DNA of 64,000 nucleotides from CAIZGX01 sp964385405 (GTDB taxonomy: Bacteria > Bacteroidota > Bacteroidia > Flavobacteriales_D > Sanyastnellaceae). Below the pieces are notes generated by a model. That model had not been told where the DNA came from, made no database searches, and worked only from the letters and a program-made list of their open reading frames with translations. The position numbers and the translations under genes were made by a program. Below are positions 7,591 to 16,540 of this stretch, piece after piece (positions within the stretch are counted from its first letter, which is position 1; each line of letters opens with the position of its first letter). Location of the stretch: the NCBI GenBank assembly GCA_964385405.1, contig CAYLOT010000003.1:1-64000 (forward strand), read 5' to 3'.

Positions 7591-9440
7591 TCTTCGAAGT
7601 TAACTTGATTGTTTTTCATCCAATGACCTAAAACTGACAGGTGCCAGAATGAGATGAAGGATTTTTCTTCATTACCTGATAAAAATTTTCTCCATGCCTT
7701 TCTAAGTACCACCTCATTCACGACATCTTGATTGTATAATTCTTGAAATCCGGCTTCAGTAAACTCTTTCAGTTCGTTTTTCATCCAAACGCTCCAAGGT
7801 AAGGTGAATCCCATTTTCTTTCTGTTCACGACTTCATTTGGAAGAATATCTGCAAATGTTTCTGTAAGAAATTTTTTGGGTGAAGTGGGATACTTCAAGT
7901 CATTGGATAGATGCGTTGCCAATTCAACAACGTTGTGATCTAAAAAGGGAACTCGAATTTCAAGCGAATGAGCCATACTCATTTGGTCGCTGTCGCGAAG
8001 CAAGACATGTTGCATGTAGGATTCTATTTCCGCGGCAGAAACCCGATTTAAAAGCGGTGCATTCTTTTCAAAAATGAAATTGAAATTTTGCTCAATTTCG
8101 AAATGTTGTGTTTTGCGTTTCAATAGTTCGTTGGCGTTCCAGACTTTTCGAACGAGGGGAAAGGCATGCGCAAGATCTGCTTGTTTTAGTCCGAGCAATT
8201 CAGCTTTTTTCAATAACGAACGATTCGAAGAAAACGAAGAAAGCAAAAGCGACACGGACTTTCTGAGTGGGTAGGATAGTTTTAACGCGAGTGATTTTTC
8301 AATGCTGGTCATGTACTGAAAGGCAGGATAACCGGCGAACAATTCGTCTCCGCCTAATCCGGATATTGCCACAGTAATGCCGGCTTCCTTTGTTGCTTTT
8401 GAAACAGCGTAGGTGTTTGGTCCATCTCCACTTGGAAAGTCAATAGCGGCTATTGCTGAAGGAATATCCTTTAAAAATTCGCTTGCTTTGAGGTTGATCT
8501 CGTGGTGATTGGTGTTAAATTTTTTCGCAACAAGTTGAGCATACCTTCTTTCATCAAAGGCTTCTTCGTCGAAAGAAATTTGAAAGGTATTTATTCTTTC
8601 GTTTCGAACTTCCGACATGAGTCCAACCAACAAACTCGAGTCAATTCCTCCGCTCAAAAATGCTCCGAAAGGAACATCGGCACGCATGTGCTGTGCAACC
8701 GATTCTTTCAAGGTTGAACGTAAAAATTCTTGAGCCGATTTCTTATCTGAAAGCTCGTAGTTTGTGTCGCTTAACAAGCGATAATAACAATGCTTCGAAA
8801 TTTCGTTTCCCTTGAAATGCAAATAGTGTCCGGCCTCTAACAACTTTACTTTTTCAATGAGGGTATTTGGAGCGCATACGGTTTGTGTCTCTATGTATTC
8901 CTCTAGCGCTGATCTGTTGATTTTACGTGGTACAAGATCGCTTGCCAAAATGGCTCTAATTTCGGAGGCAATGAAACAACCGTTTTTTTGAATGGAATAA
9001 TACAAAGGCTTAATCCCATAACGATCGCGTACTACATAGGTTTCGTTAGATGGAATATGATGCAGAACAAAGGCAAACATTCCGCTCAATTTAGAAATGG
9101 CTTCAACACCAAATTTTTCGAACAGTTCAAGAAGAACTTCCGTATCACTTTCAGTTTGAAATTGTACACCTGGAAGCTGCTGAGCTTTTAATTCAACATA
9201 ATTGTAAATCTCTCCATTGAATGTGATTGCCCAATTTTTGTTTGAGGAAAGCATTGGTTGATTTGCACTTTCGTCTGTATCAATAATTGATAGCCTGCGA
9301 TGGCCAAGTCCAATGTTTTCATTAATGTAATACCCAGATGCGTCTGGACCGCGATGGGCCATTTCTTTATTCATGCGCTCAAGAACTTTCCTAGCCGGAA
9401 GGTTTTTGTTGTATTGAATAAGTGCACTTATTCCGCACAT
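7587..9440 (-). CDS. asnB: Asparagine synthase-like glutamine amidotransferase in a polysaccharide operon
   Basis: A 617-residue AsnB-type enzyme. MCGISALIQ supplies the N-terminal nucleophile Cys2 of the glutaminase domain, with HRGPDASG and GHRRLSIID further in. The synthetase domain has the PP-loop SGGIDSSLL near residue 265. AsnB makes asparagine from aspartate, glutamine and ATP. Homologues inside O-antigen clusters (such as WbpS of Pseudomonas) are thought to amidate uronic acids. The placement here between glycosyltransferases, plus a nearby uronate-type sugar module, favours the latter role, but that is inference. It overlaps both neighbours (13 bases upstream, 4 downstream). Confidence 0.88.
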   Translation of the reverse strand: MCGISALIQYNKNLPARKVLERMNKEMAHRGPDASGYYINENIGLGHRRLSIIDTDESANQPMLSSNKNWAITFNGEIYNYVELKAQQLPGVQFQTESDTEVLLELFEKFGVEAISKLSGMFAFVLHHIPSNETYVVRDRYGIKPLYYSIQKNGCFIASEIRAILASDLVPRKINRSALEEYIETQTVCAPNTLIEKVKLLEAGHYLHFKGNEISKHCYYRLLSDTNYELSDKKSAQEFLRSTLKESVAQHMRADVPFGAFLSGGIDSSLLVGLMSEVRNERINTFQISFDEEAFDERRYAQLVAKKFNTNHHEINLKASEFLKDIPSAIAAIDFPSGDGPNTYAVSKATKEAGITVAISGLGGDELFAGYPAFQYMTSIEKSLALKLSYPLRKSVSLLLSSFSSNRSLLKKAELLGLKQADLAHAFPLVRKVWNANELLKRKTQHFEIEQNFNFIFEKNAPLLNRVSAAEIESYMQHVLLRDSDQMSMAHSLEIRVPFLDHNVVELATHLSNDLKYPTSPKKFLTETFADILPNEVVNRKKMGFTLPWSVWMKNELKEFTEAGFQELYNQDVVNEVVLRKAWRKFLSGNEEKSFISFWHLSVLGHWMKNNQVNFEE

Positions 9441-10447
9441 GATGATTGGATCATTTTATTGAATTGACTCACCCAAATTTCGGAAGAAAACTTCGAAGCC
9501 ATCTCGAAACTTATATTACCCATGGTTTGAAGCTTGTCTTTGTCTGTTTGCATTATTTTCAACAAGCTACTTTTCAGATCTGCAGATGAATGCGGATTGA
9601 ACGAATAGCCATTGACTCCTTCTTCTAGCAAATCTTGTTTTGCACCAACTGCATTTGACAACAGCAGCGGTTTTCCTAATGAAGCCATTTCATGCACCAC
9701 CACACCCCAAGGCTCATAGAAGCTGGGTAAAACGAATGCAGATGCATTTTCTAATTTTTCGCTTAGTTCTTTTGGTTGAAGGAATCCGTGGTGAATAATG
9801 TCTTCATTTTCTATTCTGGAAGAAAATAATTCCCCTGTCCCAGCAATGTTTAATTTCCATTCTGAACGTTCATTCGGTGAAATGGAAAGAAAAGTTTCGC
9901 AAAGGAAGTTGATGTTTTTCGTTTGAATATATCTGGCAACACACCACAGCTCATTGCTTTCATTTAAGTCTTTTCGATTGAGACGGAAGACATCTTCACT
10001 AGCGTAAAATCCATTGTAGGTATGTTCCTCTAAAAATCCAAGTTTTTGCGCGGTTAGAGATTGAGCGTTGCCCGGGATAAAGGCAAACTGAAATAATTTT
10101 TTGTATTTCACTTTGAAATACAAACTTCCAATAATAAACTTGAACGAATTCTTCCAAGCAGTGTCGAAGGCAAGTGCAGTTGGTTTTTTCAATTCCTCAA
10201 CCCATTCAACATACTGCTTATCTCCCCAACCGCTGCAAAGTACAAAGTTTGGACGAAAATCATGAAGGAGTTTTAATGAAACATCAGATTTTGATATGAG
10301 TTGAATCGAGTTGTGAAATTGAAAAACGAATGGTGCTTCTTTGTTGATTGGATAATGAACTACGAGCAACTTGTGTTGAGAAGAAAGCTTATTCAAACAT
10401 TCAACGGTGTATCTTGCCAATTCTCTGTATAGAATTAGAATGTTCAT
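9428..10447 (-). CDS. Glycosyltransferase family 4 (GT-B)
   Basis: A 339-residue GT-B glycosyltransferase. The C-terminal half has the E-x7-E signature in SFYEPWGVVVHEMASLGKPL near residues 240-260 and a GAKQDLLEEGVNGY loop, both usual in GT4. The N-terminal domain is short (MNILILYRELARYTVECL). Substrates are unknown. The start codon overlaps the upstream polymerase stop (ATGA), and the 3' end overlaps asnB by 13 bases, placing it firmly in the operon. Confidence 0.85.
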   Translation of the reverse strand: MNILILYRELARYTVECLNKLSSQHKLLVVHYPINKEAPFVFQFHNSIQLISKSDVSLKLLHDFRPNFVLCSGWGDKQYVEWVEELKKPTALAFDTAWKNSFKFIIGSLYFKVKYKKLFQFAFIPGNAQSLTAQKLGFLEEHTYNGFYASEDVFRLNRKDLNESNELWCVARYIQTKNINFLCETFLSISPNERSEWKLNIAGTGELFSSRIENEDIIHHGFLQPKELSEKLENASAFVLPSFYEPWGVVVHEMASLGKPLLLSNAVGAKQDLLEEGVNGYSFNPHSSADLKSSLLKIMQTDKDKLQTMGNISFEMASKFSSEIWVSQFNKMIQSSCAE

Positions 10448-11715
10448 GCGGCAGCTTCTAACTTAGTTTTGGCTTCTTCTTGTGCTGCCCGTTCTATTTT
10501 ATTGTCTTTCGCCAAATAGAAATACATCCAAAGGAAGAAAGGAAACCCATTTAGGAAATAGTGTCCTTGACGGGCGAGGTAAAGAATGATAATTAGCGCT
10601 ATTCCATTCGACATAACCCAATGCTCTTCTGAGGCAGCGCGCTGCTTAAAAATCCAGCATTTAAATAAGATGAAGAACATTACAAACAATCCGTAAATTC
10701 CAGTTTCCGACATCAGCCGAAGAGCCATAGAGTTTGCGTCCATCTTGTTGAATTCAATATCAACTGCTCCCGTGAGGTTGGTCAAGGAGTATTTATCGAA
10801 TGCTATTGGATGTGATCCAAGCCCGGTTCCAAAGAGGGGATGCTCTTTGAAGTTTGTGAGTGCAATTTGGTAATTGTTGTACAATACGAAACTTGAACCA
10901 TGAATATCATAGCTCTTATAATTTTTTGTCTGGAACATAGTAATTGTTCCGTCCAAGCGAGAGCTAAATTCAGAAATATTTTTATATGAGTAGTCGTATG
11001 AAAAAAATAATATCGGAATAAATATTATAGAGTATTTAATGAAGCCAAGATTCAATAGAAAAAGTATAATCGCTAAGAAGATTCCGATAATACCGATACT
11101 GGAGTACGTAAGCGCAAAAGCAATTATAATTACCAAGCTTTGCCAAAGTTCGATAAACATTGTTTTTCGATTGATAATATTGTATAATGAGACAAAGAAG
11201 GCTGGAGAAATGACAGTGGCGAAATTGGAAGGTTCTGAGAAGACAGAGTTTAATCTCAGCCCAACCCCTCCTTCAGTAAGACTCCATTTATTGAAAATCC
11301 AGGTGTAATTGAAACCTGGAGTGAATCCAACTAGGTAAGACAAAATCTGAAAAAGTCCAATAATTGAAACAATAACCGAACCCACCATGTAGTACTTGAA
11401 GAGTTCTTTCAGTTTGAAATTGAATACCTGAATTACATAATGATAAAAAAGTACAGAGGAAAAAAAACCTGCGAAAATTTTGATAAACATAGTGTGGGTA
11501 TTCTCCCCTGAGGCAACAGATACGATTCCCGAAATGAGTAAGGGTATAAAAAGCATTACTGGCAATTTCGGAACCCCATATTTCGTGAAGAAAATTGGAA
11601 AATAAAACAAAAATACAAGGTAGCTAACGTATGCCTCGAAGGGCTCTTTAAAAAAAACATACGACGAAATGAAGATGGTAATGAAAATGGATATTACTGT
11701 AAACCATCTAAACAT
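10444..11715 (-). CDS. O-antigen polymerase/ligase-like membrane protein (Wzy family)
   Basis: A 423-residue integral membrane protein with about ten hydrophobic segments. Between them lies a large hydrophilic loop (residues ~245-320) holding KEHPLFGTGLGSHPIAF, the motif that marks the Wzy_C/WaaL superfamily. It would polymerise or ligate undecaprenyl-linked repeat units at the outer face of the inner membrane. Polymerase and ligase cannot be separated by eye. No Wzx flippase gene is in the window, so export components must be elsewhere. The C-terminus is rich in Ala/Glu/Lys and cytoplasmic-looking. Confidence 0.75.
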   Translation of the reverse strand: MFRWFTVISIFITIFISSYVFFKEPFEAYVSYLVFLFYFPIFFTKYGVPKLPVMLFIPLLISGIVSVASGENTHTMFIKIFAGFFSSVLFYHYVIQVFNFKLKELFKYYMVGSVIVSIIGLFQILSYLVGFTPGFNYTWIFNKWSLTEGGVGLRLNSVFSEPSNFATVISPAFFVSLYNIINRKTMFIELWQSLVIIIAFALTYSSIGIIGIFLAIILFLLNLGFIKYSIIFIPILFFSYDYSYKNISEFSSRLDGTITMFQTKNYKSYDIHGSSFVLYNNYQIALTNFKEHPLFGTGLGSHPIAFDKYSLTNLTGAVDIEFNKMDANSMALRLMSETGIYGLFVMFFILFKCWIFKQRAASEEHWVMSNGIALIIILYLARQGHYFLNGFPFFLWMYFYLAKDNKIERAAQEEAKTKLEAAA

Positions 11716-12973
11716 CTTTTTGGGCTATTTCGGTTGTTAGTTTGGGTTGTGCGAATTTGTCTTTCAGACGAATGAACGCTTTTTCAAAAATATGATAACT
11801 TAACGAAGATACGGCCACGCTGAGCAAGAATGAAATGCCATACAGTAAGATATGCTGGGGTGTAGTAACATCGTTATTCAAACCAATGTATTTATCAAGT
11901 GTATGAATCGTAAATACAATGCACATAACATGAAACATGTAAAACCCATAAGATATTCTTCCTAAATACTGAAGTAGGCGATTCTCGAATCTGAGCAATA
12001 CTTTTTCGTTGCCGGCAACATTTAGGATGATGACTAGGAATGAGACAGAGAAGAGCAAATGAAGAATGTCTTCAAATGCAGTAGGAATAAAATATATGAG
12101 CATTGGAATTAATAAAACTGCCAATACTTGCGAAGTGGGTTTGAAGATAATGCGGAGCAATTTTTCTTTTTTATTAAAAAGGATGTGGGCACCCAATCCG
12201 CCTATAGCCATGCATTCCAGCTTGGACATCGCCAAGAATTTTTTTATTACAACCAGTGTTTCGAGTTTAACGAAAGGAAAGGAGAGCAACAAAACTCCTT
12301 TCAAGGTGATTACGCCACCTGCTATCCAAAGAATTGATTTTAGAACGTTTTTACTTTTACGAATAAGCAAAGGCCATAATAGGTAGAATTGCTCTTCAAC
12401 ACCAATGGACCAAGATTGACCTATGTTGGGAACGGCAGTGGTATAAATAGAAAAAGCAAGGTTCGGCATGAAAAAGGCATATAGCACAAGATTTCCCCAG
12501 AAGTTTTGGGTGAAGAAAACATCCTGTCCCGGAACAGCGAAAAGTGCTAGGTTCGGCAGAACAAAAAATCCAAGAATGAAAATAAGGTAGTACAGGGGCC
12601 AAATGCGAAAGGCGCGACGCAAGTAAAATTTCCCAATGTGAATGGTCTGAAATGATTCCTTCTCCTTTAATAACAAATAGGTAATTAGAAATCCACTTAA
12701 CACAAAGAAGAATACCACCCCAAGTGCACTGCTGTATGCTATAAGCGGGGAAAGTGGATCAATCTCTTTTGACATTACCGATTGAAACACGGTGAACTTG
12801 GTAATTCTCTCTTCTGGATCGATCCAATGACTTCCGAAACCTGTGAATTTTTTTATTAATTCAACATGCGTGAAGAAGACCGCTAATGCGGCAAAAAAAC
12901 GAAGACTATCTAATCCTTTGAAATACTCCTTCTTCACCAAAAAATTCTTTGCGGTGAAATTAAGACTTTTCAA
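11708..12973 (-). CDS. Acyltransferase 3 family membrane protein (OafA-like)
   Basis: A 421-residue multi-pass membrane acyltransferase. The opening KGLDSLRFFAALAVFFTHVE carries the conserved Arg/His pair of the family, and QSWSIGVEEQFYLLWPLL near residue 190 is its second hallmark. These enzymes O-acetylate or O-acylate surface sugars. The start is a TTG at 12973, overlapping the upstream glycosyltransferase by 14 bases; no ATG lies before the conserved region, so the TTG is the best choice. Likely role: decorating the polymer made by this operon. Confidence 0.85.
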   Translation of the reverse strand: MKSLNFTAKNFLVKKEYFKGLDSLRFFAALAVFFTHVELIKKFTGFGSHWIDPEERITKFTVFQSVMSKEIDPLSPLIAYSSALGVVFFFVLSGFLITYLLLKEKESFQTIHIGKFYLRRAFRIWPLYYLIFILGFFVLPNLALFAVPGQDVFFTQNFWGNLVLYAFFMPNLAFSIYTTAVPNIGQSWSIGVEEQFYLLWPLLIRKSKNVLKSILWIAGGVITLKGVLLLSFPFVKLETLVVIKKFLAMSKLECMAIGGLGAHILFNKKEKLLRIIFKPTSQVLAVLLIPMLIYFIPTAFEDILHLLFSVSFLVIILNVAGNEKVLLRFENRLLQYLGRISYGFYMFHVMCIVFTIHTLDKYIGLNNDVTTPQHILLYGISFLLSVAVSSLSYHIFEKAFIRLKDKFAQPKLTTEIAQKDV

Positions 12974-14105
12974 TCACGCGTTGAAACTTTTCTACAGATT
13001 GAGAAATTATTTTGGACCAAACGAAAGTCGACTGAATGGTTTGAATTGCTGCATTCGAAAGGGTATGCAACTCATGTGAAGGCATGGACAAAGCTCTTTC
13101 GACAATGTTTTCAATTGCTGAAATGTTTTTCGGTTCAATTAGAAATCCGTTAGAGTTGTTTACCAATTCTTCCACTGCACCAACTGCTGTGGCTATTGGT
13201 ATCAAACCTCTGCTCATTCCTTCAAGCAAAACATTCGGCATTCCCTCAGAGTGGGAAGGAGAAATGATAAAAGTATGCTCGTCATAAATTTTGTTGAGCT
13301 CGTTCATGTCTTTGATATCTCCGTAATACTGAATGTTTCCTCTTTTTATTTTTTTGGAAGCAGGAATTGCTCCAACAAATGAAATGTTCATTTCAGTGTT
13401 TGCCGAAACCACTTGCATCAATTCCTCAATGCCCTTGCGTCTCTCATATCTTCCTACGAACAGAAATTTGTAATTAATTGGAAGGGCTTTTTTTTCAAGT
13501 AATGCGTGGTTACTAACCGCTCCCGGAATTACCAATATTTTGGATGAGGGAATTCCAATTCGATTGAGCAAAGAGGTTATTTTTCCTCCGTAAGAAATAC
13601 AGAAATCGGCTTGATTTAAATTCCATTTAGCCGGTGACTTTAAGAGATACGTTTTCAGTCTCTCGCTGAACGTTGCGGGCTCTTGGAACATTTCTAGGCC
13701 ATGAAAATTCACTAAGATTGGACCTGTCTTGATCTTCCCTTTTTTCTTTTGTTGTAATAAATCCCAACCGCTAAATCCTTTCACGTATATCAAATCGAAT
13801 AAAGGAAGTTGTTCTTTAAGCAAGGAAGTAATGGCAAATGAATATTGATAAGATTCCTTAATGTAATGCCCCGGCATTCCACTTGATGCTGGAAAGCGCA
13901 ACGAATAAAGAGCTAAATTTTCAGGATTTTCGAAGAGCAATTTCACCTCTTCTTTTTTCGGAAGCGAACTTTTTCCGTAGACGCAATGCACCAAGGTTAC
14001 TTCATGTCCGAGCTTCAATAACTCATTACATAGATTGAAGCTATGACGTTGCATTCCTCCAGTGACGAAGGGTGTGATGCCGTCGGTGAGTAGACAAATT
14101 TTCAT
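12960..14105 (-). CDS. Glycosyltransferase family 4 (GT-B)
   Basis: A 381-residue GT4 enzyme. The N-terminal LLTDGITPFVTGGMQRHSFNL is the classic acceptor-domain start with the glycine loop. The donor half has FVGRYERRKGIEEL and the E-x7-E motif in SHSEGMPNVLLEGMSRGLIP near residue 290. The start codon overlaps the upstream gene's stop (ATGA), and the 3' end overlaps the acyltransferase by 14 bases. Sugar specificity cannot be told. Confidence 0.87.
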   Translation of the reverse strand: MKICLLTDGITPFVTGGMQRHSFNLCNELLKLGHEVTLVHCVYGKSSLPKKEEVKLLFENPENLALYSLRFPASSGMPGHYIKESYQYSFAITSLLKEQLPLFDLIYVKGFSGWDLLQQKKKGKIKTGPILVNFHGLEMFQEPATFSERLKTYLLKSPAKWNLNQADFCISYGGKITSLLNRIGIPSSKILVIPGAVSNHALLEKKALPINYKFLFVGRYERRKGIEELMQVVSANTEMNISFVGAIPASKKIKRGNIQYYGDIKDMNELNKIYDEHTFIISPSHSEGMPNVLLEGMSRGLIPIATAVGAVEELVNNSNGFLIEPKNISAIENIVERALSMPSHELHTLSNAAIQTIQSTFVWSKIISQSVEKFQRVIEKS

Positions 14106-15283
14106 TGCAAAGATTTTAGTTGATTAAGAATTTGTCTTGCGTTTGCGCTCCATGTGTGGCTCGAAAGTATTTTTTGTTGAAAGTTATAGGCACGCTCTTT
14201 CAATTGACTAAGATTAGAGATGGTAAAGCTGAATGCTTCTTGAAAATTCTGCTCGTTGTTTTCAAACAATACACCATCGCTTTTAGTCATGATGTCACTA
14301 ACTCCGGCTTCATTAACGGATAATACTAATTTACCCAAGGCACCGTACTCAAACAATTTCACCGGAGAACAATACCATTCCGTATTCGGGAGAGTAACAA
14401 CATCCATTGTATCAATGTAGTTGTATATATCATGTTTTGGAACCGATCCAGTAAAATGAATGCATGATTGCAAGTCAAGTGCTTTCGCTTGTTTTTTTAG
14501 TTCAGGAATCAGATATCCATCCCCAACAATGAGTAATGTAACATTTGAATCATTCAATTCTGAAAGAGCATGAATCAACCGATCAACCCTGTGATAATGA
14601 AAAATAGATCCGACAAATCCAACGACTATTTTGTCTCGCAGTGCAAATTTCTCTCGAATTTCTTCCAAACGAGAAACGTTGGTTTGTATTTCTGACTTGT
14701 CTATGGCATTGGGGACTATGAAGCATTTTTCTGGCTTGATATCGTAATTTTTCGCGATGTGGTTTTGAAGTGAACTTGTTATGGGTGCAACAAGATTGGC
14801 CGAATGAAGTAAATTATTTAGTTTCTTTTTACCAATGAATGAAATGAAGGAAGACGCCTTTTCAAATTCTTTCACTTCTTCTTCGAATGGAGCATTTATC
14901 TCTACAATATGTTTTATTTTGAATTGCTTAAGCACTTTAACACTGCCGTTGCTCATCCATGCTGAACGCTCGTATAAGAGATCTGGATTGAATTTTTGAA
15001 TAGCCCTATGAAGTTCTTCCGCAGCGAATTTGTCGAATCGAATTTGTTGAATTTCTTTCAGTGTGCGCCAAAGAATTTTTGGAAGTGCTGTCTTTAAAAT
15101 TGATTTGAATCTATTCTTTTGCGCAACCGATTCTATTGATTGTGGTTTGTTGCCAAGAACTAAAATTTCAACGGTATGTCCTTCTTCTCTGAATCCGTTC
15201 ACCATTCCGCGCATGTGACTTCCGTAGCCTGTTGGAGCTTCGATGTATAAGGTTGGATGTGGAGAATAGAATAAAATTTTCAT
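14102..15283 (-). CDS. Glycosyltransferase family 4 (GT-B)
   Basis: A 393-residue GT-B glycosyltransferase. It opens with LFYSPHPTLYIEAPTGYGSHMRGM, has GFVGSIFHYHRVDRLIHA at the start of the donor domain (about residue 225) and ends the signature region with SPVKLFEYGALGKLVLS near residue 325. The latter replaces the usual E-x7-E with a K-x-F-E form common in GT4 subgroups. It starts 3 bases after the upstream gene's stop and overlaps the next by 4 bases. Confidence 0.83.
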   Translation of the reverse strand: MKILFYSPHPTLYIEAPTGYGSHMRGMVNGFREEGHTVEILVLGNKPQSIESVAQKNRFKSILKTALPKILWRTLKEIQQIRFDKFAAEELHRAIQKFNPDLLYERSAWMSNGSVKVLKQFKIKHIVEINAPFEEEVKEFEKASSFISFIGKKKLNNLLHSANLVAPITSSLQNHIAKNYDIKPEKCFIVPNAIDKSEIQTNVSRLEEIREKFALRDKIVVGFVGSIFHYHRVDRLIHALSELNDSNVTLLIVGDGYLIPELKKQAKALDLQSCIHFTGSVPKHDIYNYIDTMDVVTLPNTEWYCSPVKLFEYGALGKLVLSVNEAGVSDIMTKSDGVLFENNEQNFQEAFSFTISNLSQLKERAYNFQQKILSSHTWSANARQILNQLKSLQ

Positions 15284-15286
15284 GAA

Positions 15287-16540
15287 TTATTGAAATGATT
15301 GCATGTGCTCGAGCATTTCGGTTACTCGGTGTGAAAGTGAATTGCTTTCATTAGCCTCTTGATTGAATTCTTTTGGATTTAAAGGGTCGTTCTTAATGAG
15401 TGATTGAAAAAATTTCTCCCAAGTTGTCCCTCTGTTTTCATTTTCAATACTCTGAAGTACTTGTCCCTTCGGACCTATATAAAGGTAGGGTGTTCCTAGT
15501 GTTTGATACTCGAAGTATTTTGTCGTGAAGAAGTCTTTGTTGTGATCGGCCAGAAGAATGATACACCAATGCGCTTGAGCTATTCTGTCCTCAATTTTTT
15601 TTCCTATTGAATCGGAAATACGAACACAGGGATGATACTTGAAAATGGATTGTATTTTTTCGAAGCTATTCGAATGGAAATTGATGTTAAGCCTTTCGTA
15701 AAGAGCAGGATCGAACTCGCGCAATTTGGTAAGGTCTTTTGCCATCTGCTCGAGGTAAGGCTCCGTATCTAAATAAATTTCTCCGCCGTATTCAACGGTA
15801 ATATTAGTCGAAGAAAAACCGAATGATTGTTCAGTTAGTTTTGGTTCAGAATGAAAATGTTTGAGATGGTAGAATTTTTTATTCTTGGTTGAAATCAAAT
15901 TCATTGAAGTGAAATGCTCAAGTATTTGCATCGCAGGCGCTGAGAGCACTGTTGCATGTTCGAGCACACGAGAAGCCTTTAGGACTTCTTCTTTCATTTT
16001 TTCTGAACTTAAAAACGGTATGCCGTAGTTGCGAGCATTCAGCCAAGGGTCGCGAAAGTCTGCCCAGTATTTTATAGAAGCGTGATCTTTTTTCCATTCG
16101 GCAACAACACGCAACATGTCCCATGGCGCTCCGGTAGCAAAGATCCACTCGATGGGAAATTTTTTTGCAAGTTCATTCAGTTTAGGCACAAGGTATTTTT
16201 CCCAGCCTAAACTAATGTCGTATGGAGTTCCTTTGAAATTCTTTTTAACTGAATTTAAAGCTTTGCGGTATTGAAGTTTTTCGAAGAAATTCTTCGGTTG
16301 AGTGAGAAGAATGCTGGGATATACTCTAGGTAATGAATGAACAAAAATATTTGCATTATTTACCTCTTCACTCCAAACCGATTTTTCTGTATCGCTTACA
16401 GCTTCTGCCTTCACGACGTGTACAATGCAATTTTGTTGTGCGAATTCTTTGGCTAGTTTTCCCCATCTTCTTCCTCCAATTCCTTTGTTCGGAGGAAAGT
16501 CGTAATTGACAAGTATGATATGTTTTTTAGTAGTTGGCAT
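15287..16540 (-). CDS. Glycosyltransferase-like protein of the GT-B fold
   Basis: A 417-residue protein whose start HIILVNYDFPPNKGIGGRRWGKLA and WADFRDPWLNARNYG segment resemble a Bacteroidota glycosyltransferase subgroup. It is a paralogue of the gene at 54337-55638, which has AYYWPPAGGGGVQRWLKF and LADFRDPWVNMDNAD in the same places. The C-terminal FFTTKYFEYQTLGTPYL is the equivalent of the donor-binding K-x-F-E-Y motif. The donor half is more diverged than in the other glycosyltransferases of this operon. It overlaps the upstream aminotransferase by 14 bases. Confidence 0.72.
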   Translation of the reverse strand: MPTTKKHIILVNYDFPPNKGIGGRRWGKLAKEFAQQNCIVHVVKAEAVSDTEKSVWSEEVNNANIFVHSLPRVYPSILLTQPKNFFEKLQYRKALNSVKKNFKGTPYDISLGWEKYLVPKLNELAKKFPIEWIFATGAPWDMLRVVAEWKKDHASIKYWADFRDPWLNARNYGIPFLSSEKMKEEVLKASRVLEHATVLSAPAMQILEHFTSMNLISTKNKKFYHLKHFHSEPKLTEQSFGFSSTNITVEYGGEIYLDTEPYLEQMAKDLTKLREFDPALYERLNINFHSNSFEKIQSIFKYHPCVRISDSIGKKIEDRIAQAHWCIILLADHNKDFFTTKYFEYQTLGTPYLYIGPKGQVLQSIENENRGTTWEKFFQSLIKNDPLNPKEFNQEANESNSLSHRVTEMLEHMQSFQ

